Source: Erythrocercus mccallii (taxonomy: Eukaryota; Chordata; Aves; Passeriformes; Dicruridae). Taken from it: a stretch of 64,000 nucleotides of DNA. Under the pieces are notes generated by a model. That model worked only from the letters and a program-made list of their open reading frames with translations. It made no database searches and was not told the DNA's origin. The DNA is taken from contig VZRG01001983.1 of the NCBI GenBank assembly GCA_013397435.1, forward strand, positions 17,611-81,610, given 5' to 3'. The position numbers were made by a program, and so were the translations under genes. Shown here piece by piece: positions 24,279 through 33,560 of the stretch (positions are counted from its first letter, which is position 1; every line of letters begins with the position of its first letter).

Positions 24279-24780
24279 CCTCGGTTTTCCCGCGGCGGGA
24301 AGGTTCGATAATGTAAACTGCAGGCGTCAATCAGCGGGCAGCCTCCTTCACCGGTAGCCCCTTCCCGGCCCGGAGTCCCGTGTACCCCTCTGCAGCCCCG
24401 TCTGTGCCCTGGATCCCACGTCCCTGGCCAGCCGGGGGGCCCGTGTCCCCTCTCCAGGCCGGGGTCCCGCGTCCCCGTCCGTGCCGGTGCCAGCCCGGGG
24501 CGGTGCCGGGCTCAGCGCTGCCTTTGTCCCGCCGCCACCGCCGCGTCCGCGGGCGGGCGGCGCCCCCGTGCGGCCTCAGCGCGGCTCTGCCGGCCCCGCT
24601 CCCGCCGGGTCCCGGGATGCTGACCCGGCCCCGGAGCGCCGGGAACGCCTGCCCGAAAACAACAGCACATCCAGCTGGGCTTTTCTGGCCCGGGGATGCC
24701 GCTGGTGGTTTCCGAGCTCAGCGGCGCTGGGAAGAAGTGCCCAGAGTTATAACCGCCCGGCCTAAGACGGGCATGGAACT
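24279..24780. promoter_or_regulatory. CpG island abutting a CR1 fragment
   Basis: About 500 bases of CpG-dense sequence (CCCGCGGCGGG, CCGCCGCCACCGCCGCG, GGGCGGGCGGCGCCCCCG) run from the A-rich tract to the start of the CR1 fragment. Frames of 181, 94 and 92 codons on both strands are GC-rich artefacts. The longest one continues into the CR1 tail, which confirms it is not one gene. It could be a promoter island; no start site is identifiable. Confidence 0.65.
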
Positions 24781-25228
24781 GTCGGAGCAAGTCCAGAGGA
24801 GGGCAACGAAGATGATTAAAGGACTGGAGTATCTCTCTTACATGGAAAAGCTAGTGGACTTGGGCCTGTTCAGCCTCAAGAAAAGACAATTTGAGGAGAC
24901 ATCATCAATATGTATAAATATCTAAAAGGAGGGCGCTGAGAAGACTCTTCTTGGTGATACCAACCAACAGAACAAGAAGCAACAACAGGCACAAACTGAT
25001 GCCCAGATGTTCCAGCTAAACAAGAGGAAAAATTTTACTGTGTGGATGACCAAGTACTAGAACAGACTGCTCAAAGAGGATGTGGAGTCTCCCTCACTGG
25101 AGATATTCCAGAACTGTCTGGAAACAATCCTGTGCCACATGCTTTGGGATGACCCTGCTTGAGAAGGGAGGTTGGACCAAATGCCTCACTGCAGTCCTTC
25201 CCAACCCGACCAGTTCTGTGATTCTGTG
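24780..25228 (+). mobile_element. CR1 LINE fragment, 5'-truncated
   Basis: This is the 3' end of a chicken-repeat-1 type non-LTR retrotransposon in + orientation. It opens with the CR1 hallmark GTCCAGAGGAGGGCAACGAA. The same frame translates as the ORF2 C-terminal signature RRATKMIKGLEYLSYMEKL, then GLFSLKKRQF, before a stop at about 24923-24925. The 3' UTR ends with GGTTGGACCAAATG, CCTTCCCAACC and a terminal ATTCTGTG-type repeat at 25213-25228. Divergence from the consensus as I recall it, plus internal deletions, indicate an old copy. No target-site duplication is obvious, and CR1 copies normally lack clear ones. Its left end abuts the CpG island. Confidence 0.92.
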
Positions 25229-26684
25229 CCTCCCTCCATCAGTCACCAAAGGCCTGCAGGAGGAGAGGCTCCAACAGGCCACAGAAGAATGCAGCCACAT
25301 CTCAGGGTCAGAGCTCCGTGTGTCAGTGGGACAGCAGGGGAACCTCACCCAAGAATGAAGAATTAAATCTTGTTCTAATCTAGATCTTGATTAGACAGGA
25401 AAATCATCATAATCCAGGCTTTTACTTCCAAACAATAGCCAAGTATGGGAATGATTAAGGTTACAATCAGAAGGTAGTAATCAGTATTGCCTTCCATCCT
25501 CACACTCTAGAGATTGAAAAATGTACTAACCAGACCTCCCAAGCTCAACAAGAGCAGACCTGAAGGGCTAAAGCTCAAGAGAGACTTCAGCTGGTTTTAG
25601 CTAATTCTGAAAAGTTCTCACAAAGCCAGTACAGGATAAAATACCACCTATATATCTACTGCAAAAAATGTCCACTTTGCCCAAATGGTGCTTTTCCCAG
25701 ACATGACAGCACCTCAGTAGCTCAGATTTAGCATGTGCAGAATTTGCCCAGTTCTGAGAGGTGTCCCATAGCAGCTCTATTGCCAGGTGACATCCCGTGT
25801 TCAGACACCAGGAAAGCAGCTCAAGTCAGAGAGGGCCAGAAGACAGGATTTTAACTTGCTCTGGCTTTGTCCCAACTCCAGACAATCCTAGGCTTGCTCA
25901 GTAAAGCTCCTTTGGCTTTTATGAGAGATCAGAGCTGGGCAGCAAATGGTTCAGGTTACACTTCAATATGGACACCTGCCCTAGAGCCTGATTTACCTGG
26001 ATGAAGGCCAGATGTAGGTGAGTCACCTAAGGAGTCCTCAAGAGCCATTCTTAAAATGTTAAAATCTTTGTTTCTCTATCACATGAAGTAACTCGTGAAG
26101 CACCTCTGGCATGACAAACAATAGCACCATTAATTGTGAGAACCTTTGGCAGTGCAATGCATCCTACTTTTCCATGGTCATTAGCATCTCCAGACTCTTA
26201 GCCTATTAAAACAACAATCCCTCTCCAGCCTCTTTGCAACTCAAACACGACTAATTACATGAGTGCTCCAAGGGCTGGGACACTCCTTAAGCCATATCTG
26301 GTTATCATATACTTTCCATACCTATAGTTAAATCTAATTTTGGCATATAACTCAAAGCATCTGTCCTTTCCAGATGCTGAGATGTAACCATGACAGACAG
26401 GATTCTCTTGAGAAAGCCAACACAAAAAAGTTCTAGATGGCTCTGGAAGCTCAACAGCCCCATCACTAATCCCTTGCACATCCATGCTGAGTAGGTGAGA
26501 TCCATCCATGTGGGATTAAGAGATGCCTCTTACATCATCACAAATACTAGATGAGTAAAACACTCCATCTCACCTTCAATGCCACAGTCCAGCCAGCACC
26601 AACAAAAATTCAAAAATTCACCATAAATTTGGATTGCAAACAGCAGATTATCTTGTATCCTCTTAGAATTTACATAAAACAACA
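25229..26684. other. Non-coding stretch, no gene seen
   Basis: AT-leaning unique DNA right of the CR1. No supported exon, RNA gene or transposon is visible. Confidence 0.5.
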
Positions 26685-26782
26685 TTATTAACTACTGGTA
26701 AAACAAAGAGCAACTGGACATGGTGGTAAGTAACTCTGAAGGTTTGGTTTTTCAGAGCTGAGAAATAAAACTGTGCTAAGTA
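26685..26782 (+). repeat. Unclassified repeat, copy A
   Basis: These 98 bases match 30865-30962 in the same orientation with 13 mismatches and no gap (about 87% identity). Shared blocks include AAACAAAGAGCAACT, TCTGAAGGTTT and TTTTTCAGAGCTGAGAAA. Similarity stops sharply on both sides. It may be a fragment of an interspersed repeat or of an old LTR. I do not recognise the family. Confidence 0.8.
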
Positions 26783-28491
26783 CCTATTCTCCAGGAGAAC
26801 AGCAAGAAATACTGTGCTTATGTTGTTTCAGACACTCAGTTCTTCCTGAACCCCCCTGTTGTGCTCAGAGTACCTCACAAATGGCAGCACCTCGCCCTTG
26901 GGCCCTGCCATACAGTCTCAGCCACCTGCCTGGCTCCACCTGCCAGCTTTATCTCAGAGCAGGAGAGGACATGTCATGGGCAACCTTTGAACTCTTGCTC
27001 CCCAGTCAGAAATAAGGCCTCATCTCATCAGGTGCCAAGCAAAAAGACAGCTTCTGCCACAAAACCACTTGTGATCCAACGTGTTCCCAAGGCAGTGGCC
27101 AATATTTACTTCCTGTTATGATTAGCAGCAATTGGACTACAGAAAACAGACAAGTGTATCAGCACTCCTTAAAATTAATGGGCAGTAAACAAAATAAATG
27201 AATGCCAGTTCTTCCTTATTGACATGGATGTACCTGTTCTGCGCATGCTGTTCCTACCTTCTGTTCTGTTCCAAGGGGAACGCAGCTCCTGTGCCATGTC
27301 ACGTCTTGCAGTACCCTAAACCATAAGGAGACACACAGTGCAATAATCTCTGACTATATTCAGTCATCCAGCACTGGTGTTATTGCAAGCAGCACGGGCT
27401 AGAGCACACAATATTCAAGTCTTTCCACAGATCTGCCACTGCCTTTCGGCATTACTTTCAGCAATTCACTCAGCCAACTGCATTTATTTCCTCCTCTCCA
27501 AGTGACATGTTCCATGTATGAAGCCAAAGGACCCAATCCATGGCTATCCTTGTGTAGGACAGGGTTCCCTGCAGGATTATCCTCTGTGCATGTGGATCCG
27601 TGTTCCCACACGAGATTGAGTCTTTTGCCAAGGTCTCATGTCAGTGACTAGTGGGAAGAAGAGGCTGCTGGGTGGTCCTACCCCTAAATTATTTGCTGCC
27701 TGCTTTCCTAGGGACCATGGCAACTGTGGCATGGACAAGAGAATCCCTAAGGACAGCACTGAATTGGGTCACAGCCAGCCACTTGCAGGAGAAAAAGGGT
27801 GATGTCCTGTTGTTGGCATGGGGATGAGGTGCTGCCCCTCTTCTGTAGGGGCCAGAACCATCTCTAGTCTCAACAATCTCCACTCTAAATTAAGGGCGAC
27901 TATCCAGGAGAAGAAAACAAAATAAAAGGAAGCAGCAGCAATACGAAGAGACCAGGCATTTATTCCTGGCTCACTTGCTCTTAATGGAGATAACAATACC
28001 TCACTCCTTGACAGCAAAGCGGGGAGACTTAATGCATGGAAGTTTGCCAAGTAAATTGAGATCTTTGTACAATAGGCACTTTCGACATGCACAACTCCTG
28101 GCTTATTAAAGCAAAACAAAAGCCACTCACCTTGAGGAGTGTTTAGAAATTAGGAGCCCCAGTTCCCTGTGGCACAGCACTCCACAGGATTATTTAAGTT
28201 CGTGCACATCCAAACAGCAATGCTTGACTAGTTAAATACCTAACACCAAGGTGGAAAACAGCGAAGACGCAGGACTGCTCTGTCTCTTCCACACAATTTC
28301 CCAGGCATTCTCCAGGGCCCTACTCTGCTCCTTTTGAGCAATGTGCGAGTTTCAAACAAGGCACTGCATTGTGACCTTATCATATCCTTACACCCAGTAT
28401 AAATGTACGTATGAGAGAAGAAGGGTTGCACGTAAGCGGCCTATTTAGAAAGGTCCCAGAATACTTTTTGTGCAATTTTCTCCTCAGCTCC
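26783..28491. other. Non-coding stretch, no gene seen
   Basis: Unique DNA between the repeat copy and the microsatellite. Short overlapping frames are present but none has domain or splice support. Confidence 0.5.
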
Positions 28492-28541
28492 CCATCTATC
28501 CATCCATCCATCCATCCATCCATCCATCCATCCACCCATCC
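28492..28541. repeat. (ATCC)n microsatellite
   Basis: A nearly pure array of about ten ATCC units has one CTATC variant at the left end and one CCACCC variant at the right end. The minus-strand frame across it reads as a DGWM repeat and is an artefact of the tetranucleotide. It is probably length-polymorphic. Confidence 0.95.
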
Positions 28542-28710
28542 TCCCTGCTGAAGTGGCAGGTAACCTGAGCAAGAGCAGCGTGTGAATTGATTTGGAGGCG
28601 ATCAGTGCATCGGTGTTCAGCTCTGGCCAGCTGCCGTGTCATTGATTGCCTCGGGATCGATTTGCACACCATTCCCACTCACCTGCCAAGTCAGATGGAG
28701 AGGGAACAAT
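28542..28710. promoter_or_regulatory. CNE-like patch beside the microsatellite
   Basis: Non-repetitive sequence retains CpGs (GGAGGCGATCAGTGCATCGG, CTGCCGTGTCATTGATTGCC, GGGATCGATTTGC). The minus strand shows a strong donor-like GGCAG|GTGAGTGG at about 28680, but no convincing acceptor pairs with it. Prediction from texture only. Confidence 0.25.
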
Positions 28711-30864
28711 GAAGTGAAAAGAAAATTATATATTTGTAGTAGACACTTTCACCTCTCTCCACATTCTCCCTCGGGAGAAGTTAAGGGACCTGGACTGATT
28801 TCAGTGCTACTTTTAGCAAGTGTTAGGAGAGAAGTCAGTACAAAAAAGGGGACAACAGGGATGACCCTCTTCCTCCGTTCCCTTTGACAAGAACCACCTA
28901 CAGCAGAAAAGAAACTAATATTTGTGCCTATAACAGAGGCAGAGATACAGCAAGACAGAGTTTTGGCTGATAAATAAATCTTTTAGTGTACTGTGCTTTT
29001 CTGCACCAGCCATAGATGATACAGTTTTCTATTTGCTTACACCTCATCTAAAAGGGGGACTAGAGCACGCCAACACACAAGTACTTCAGATATCTATACC
29101 AGTGGCAGTGGCAATGATATTTCTCTTGCGTCACATGTAAAATTCTCTAATGTTGGAAAACTCCAACTTAAACATATCCCATTTCTATTGTCCTTATTTT
29201 CTTCCTTTCTTCTTCAAACACAAAATAGCATTTAACTGATTCACTACCTTCATTCCCAAAACCCCACACAGATTCTGACAACATTTTTCAAAAAAATCAC
29301 TCCAGAAAATTCCCATTATGGGCAATAGTCAGTGACTCTCAGAAGACTTGGTATCATATATCCCTTGTGAAAATGGGTGTTAGGCTCCTAAATCAACTGG
29401 AATGCACCACACCTGACACTGGGCTGGACAGGAAGACCCAATGTCAGGGGACATAAACAATCAAAGCAAATAGATGCATAAATGAGGGAAAACACTATGC
29501 TGGGCTGTTACACAAGATGCTTTGAAAGCAAGCTCAGACTCAGAAAATTCCTAATCTGCAAACTGCTGAAAGTAGGAAATTATAACCCAAACAGTGTCAC
29601 ACTCTACCTGTCACATTTTATCTTTTCTCCCTTATGCATCTACTATTGGTCACTGACAGAGACAAAAAAAACTGTTTTAGAAAGGAGTTTGGTTTGACAT
29701 TGGAGAGACATTCCTACACTCTTGTCTATCAGGAAATTTAATTTTCACAACATGTGTCAAATAGGTGCTATTTTTCCTTCCTAAAGAGTTTGCAGAAACA
29801 GGCAGAGTAATTAAAGGTTGCACTTGCAGATACCATCACTATTATAGTTATTACACAATACAGTCATATTATTACAGTCACCACAGCCTTGTGTTCCTCT
29901 GGTTTCAGTTTTATCAGCTGGAGACGCTTTCTAATTTCAGGTACATTGCAGGCTTCTAGTGAATTTAGGTCTAAATGGCCATCTATTTAAAAGTGCTGGG
30001 TAACCTTTCCTTTGTTATCCTATTTTCAGAAGAACTCAGCTTACCTTTAAGCACTGACAGAGAAAAAAACAACCTGGCATCATAAATTGACCAGCAATTT
30101 ACAGGGTCTTTTGGGTGACAGAACCTGCAGAATGAAGAGAAACTCGAAACACTGCAGAGCTATTCAGGGTTCTGTAAAGACCCTGCCCCCAGGAACCCAA
30201 CCCTTTTATGAATATTTTTCTCTCCCATTTACAGAGATTTAGATAACATAGAGAATTGAAACTGTAAGCTGAGGTATCAATACCTACATGCAGGTGTCCC
30301 CATTTAGTCAAGTGACTCCCATCCTTTTGTGCTCTTCTAAAGTAATTGGTTTCAGAGAATAAAACATCCATCATCTATTTTCCAAGTAACATGTTGCAAT
30401 AACCCTTCTCTCTGCCCACCTTCTCCCTTCAGGCAATTCTTGATCCCTTCCTCCCCATGCAGATTATGAAGGTAATGTTCCTTTTGCCCCAGTCATTTTA
30501 CTCTTGCGCTTTGAATTCCTCTAAGACCCTTCTCTGTGTCACCACACCATCTTCAGATGCCTTGTTCTGAGCTTCCAGCTTCTCCTCTCTGCTGATTCGT
30601 CCTCACTTCCTACTGTTCAGCCCCAGTAACCCCAGTCCTGCTACTTACTAAACCATCATCAGCTTCACACATAGAACACTCCACATGGCCAAGGGTCCCC
30701 TGTCACCTTTGCCCCCTCCATAAACTGATCCTGACGGCCCTGTTCTTCCTCCACAACATAATACAGGACTCATTGCTTTTGAGACATCTGTGAGAAACTG
30801 ATAACAAAGCTGATAATGAAAATATTATCGACTATTTAGGTACAATCAGTCCATATTACAAAGT
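28711..30864. other. Non-coding stretch, no gene seen
   Basis: AT-rich unique DNA with no islands, transposons or supported exons. A tiny acceptor/donor pair on the minus strand at 30045-30053 is discussed under findings. Confidence 0.5.
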
Positions 30865-30962
30865 TTATTAACTGCAGGTGAAACAAAGAGCAACTACACA
30901 CAGTGGTAGGTGATTCTGAAGGTTTAATTTTTCAGAGCTGAGAAACAAAACTGTGCTAAGTA
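30865..30962 (+). repeat. Unclassified repeat, copy B
   Basis: Direct-orientation partner of the copy at 26685-26782, 4180 bases downstream. It has the same length and no gaps, and most of the 13 differences are transitions. Similarity ends abruptly at both edges. The interval between the copies shows no retroviral or LINE coding sequence that I can recognise. Confidence 0.8.
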
Positions 30963-33070
30963 TCCATGGTCCGAAAAATTAAGCTTTTCTGGATACCAAA
31001 GACATCTGAGATGACCCCACAAAGGTATAAGTGATTTTGAAAGTCTGTTACAGAAACTATTTTTAAAAGAGAAAGAAAAATTCACTTCAGGTACAACCTT
31101 TACTCCATTGCTTATGTGTCATTTATGCCTACTGGATTGAGTTGCAGACACATGCAGTAGGAATGAATAAATCCTGAAAGTCAGCTTATCAAAAATAGAT
31201 TGCCAAGTCATGATTTCAGCTTTCCTCAGCTTCAGTGGATTCCCAAGTATCCCCCAGGTTTTTACTGAAATTTGGCGAAGAGCCTTGTGAAGAATAACTG
31301 ACCTGAAGACAAAGCAGACTTTAGGGGAGGCTGGAAGACAAGGAGCATTTTGAAGATGGATTCTGAAAGAAAAAAAAAATCACTCCAGAAAGTCCCTGAA
31401 GACAGCTGCCTCAAAAGGTGAAGTGTGGTCAGCATTTTTCTCCACAACAGGATGCTGCTGCGTGCACCAACTGGCACACAACTTCCTTTCTCCTGACAGC
31501 TGCTGGATGCTGATATGGGTACATATTTAACATTTTCCTCAGTCCAGCATACTAATACTAGGCCTTACTCCACCTTTTGCTAGAGGTTCAGCAGAGGCAC
31601 ATACCTAGAAATGTTAAAATTCCCCTCTGAATCCAGGTTCAGAAGAACAACCCCAGTCCTGCTGTGAACATAGCGATGTTAAGAACGTGCAGTCACCCCA
31701 CACTTGCAATGTTTTGTGGGGCTTCTCCATTGACACACTGTGGAGTGGAGCAGCACATCGAGCACTGACACAAGGGTCAAAAGGTCAAAAGGGTCAAAAG
31801 CTGCATAAACTTCCTCCATGGCTCATACTAGACCTGGAATTTTGGTGTATATTGGGTGCTCTACAGGACTGTTATTTATAAAGTCAATGTTCCAAGAAAT
31901 GCTCTGTACCATAAGCTTTAGTTTCCTGTCTGAGAAAAGAGGTAGTCCTTCCAAAATGAAAAAGTAACTATGACATTCTGAGCTTGAACCCTGGAACAGA
32001 AAATAGTTCATTTACAAAGAATCAATCCCATCACATGCAGTTGCTTTGAACTCTGTTCATAATATAGCTCAGTGTAAAATATATCAATTCTATCAAACAG
32101 AAAAAAGCAAACATGGCTGAGTGAGTCATGACAGGATGTGAAACTGAGGAAGCTTGCACTCTCCCTTGGGATAAGCAAATTTTCATTGATCTCCCCCTCC
32201 ATTCTGGTGATCTCCAGGGGGAAGCAGATTGTGATCAACTAGTAAACTCCAAAACCAGGAGCTTCTTGCACACCCCTTGTCGTGAGAAGGGAAAAGACTT
32301 TGAGAAATCTTGTCTCCCCACTCATAGTAAAGACACATAGTTTGGTGGCCACCTCTGTGTATTTCATATCAAGCTGACTTGGAACACACCAGGACATCAG
32401 AAAGAAATTCTCGAGTCTTTCCACAGCTTCTGTACTGGCTCGTTTCTCAATGCTGTTTGTATAACTACTCTGCAGATAATCTAGTGGAAAAACAGCTTGT
32501 TGCAGATAACTGCAGGAGCTGGGAAGGAAGGGATGGCTTTGCAGGGAAAGGAAGTGAGCTCTCCCTTTTTTCTTTACAGTGTAACTGCCCCACACAGCAA
32601 CCTCTCTCTCCCTACTGATGTGACTATGACTGATCTACACAGATCCATTCCTCTGCATTCAGCCCTGTCCACACACAACAGGCAGTGCCTTAACTGTAGG
32701 ACAAAAGACCCTGTGAAGACAATTGGGCCATTGACAGATTCTTCATAGTCCAACTGAGGACAGTGCTGCTGTGAACTCTTCTCCTCTGCCCACAGAGGAG
32801 CTCAGATGTTCCCTTCCTAACACATGACAGACAAAATCAGCTGGGTGAGTTCAAACCAGCTGTTTGAACTGGCTGAGCTAGACTGATACTTCAGCTTGAC
32901 ACAGAAGAGAGATTGTTGGTGCTGGTGTTGATCAGCAACTGGGGCATTATTGCCCTTGGCCTGCGGAGAGGGAGCCCAAAGAGGGCAATTCACCATGGCC
33001 CTGCATTACTGAAGGACATAAATCCTTTTCAACTATTCCTGTGAAGGAATAAAGATGGGCAATGTGGAAA
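30963..33070. other. Non-coding stretch, no gene seen
   Basis: Unique DNA. It contains the triple GGTCA array at 31774-31796. Overlapping frames of up to 118 codons on both strands near 32240-32750 have no domain. Confidence 0.45.
31774..31796 (+). promoter_or_regulatory. Triple nuclear-receptor half-site array
   Basis: GGGTCA (31774-31779), AGGTCA (31782-31787) and GGGTCA (31791-31796) lie in the same orientation with spacers of 2 and 3 bases, giving DR2 and DR3 arrangements of the kind bound by RAR/RXR or VDR/RXR dimers. It is also a short tandem repeat of a GGTCAAAA-like unit, so it may have arisen by slippage. Binding is inferred. Confidence 0.35.
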
Positions 33071-33074
33071 CAGG

Positions 33075-33560
33075 GCACCAACATTTCTATCTCCGCATTA
33101 TATCATTAATTGTTGTACGATTTTTAATACAAATAATTTAAACTTCTAAGCTCTCACATTTATGCACACCCATCAGCCTTTGAGATGAGCTAAGTAATAG
33201 AAATCACAAAATCTTACTTTAACGGCCTATTTTATCCTGTAGGTAATTAGCATTCACTATTCTTTTTGAATTACAACTTCAAATACAATTTCTTTGTATC
33301 TTCTTCAGTTTAAGGTAAACTTCTGTGAGGTACAGTCCAGTTCAATAGAGGTTCACTGCAAATACTGAGTAGTTCATGCACAGGGAAGAGGCCATGGAGT
33401 ATTTGTGCACTATTCTACCTCTTAAAGTCCTCATAACACGAATTATGAATTATTCAGTTTGTGAAATCTGTGTCACAGAAGTTACATTCTGTTGCTTCTT
33501 AAATTGATTGGTGTAACCCTGACAAGGATCTAATTGAAATCAGTCTGTTGCTTAAGGTTA
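33075..33560. promoter_or_regulatory. CNE-like AT-rich patch
   Basis: Non-repetitive and dense in ATTA/TAAT words (TATATCATTAATTGTTGTACG, GTAGGTAATTAGCATTC, TTAAATTGATTGG), with a few retained CpGs. Appearance resembles conserved enhancer sequence; not tested. Confidence 0.25.

Noticed and set aside
24380..24925. 181-codon frame as a gene
   Set aside because: Its first two thirds are translated CpG island and its last part is the CR1 ORF2 tail, so it is a composite of unrelated DNA.
28496..28678. Minus-strand 60-codon frame with DGWM repeats
   Set aside because: The repeated peptide is the translation of the ATCC microsatellite.
26685..30962. Complete LTR retrotransposon bounded by the two 98-bp repeats
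   Set aside because: The similar segments are short, I found no primer-binding site or polypurine tract beside them, and no gag, protease, RT or integrase signature is visible between them.
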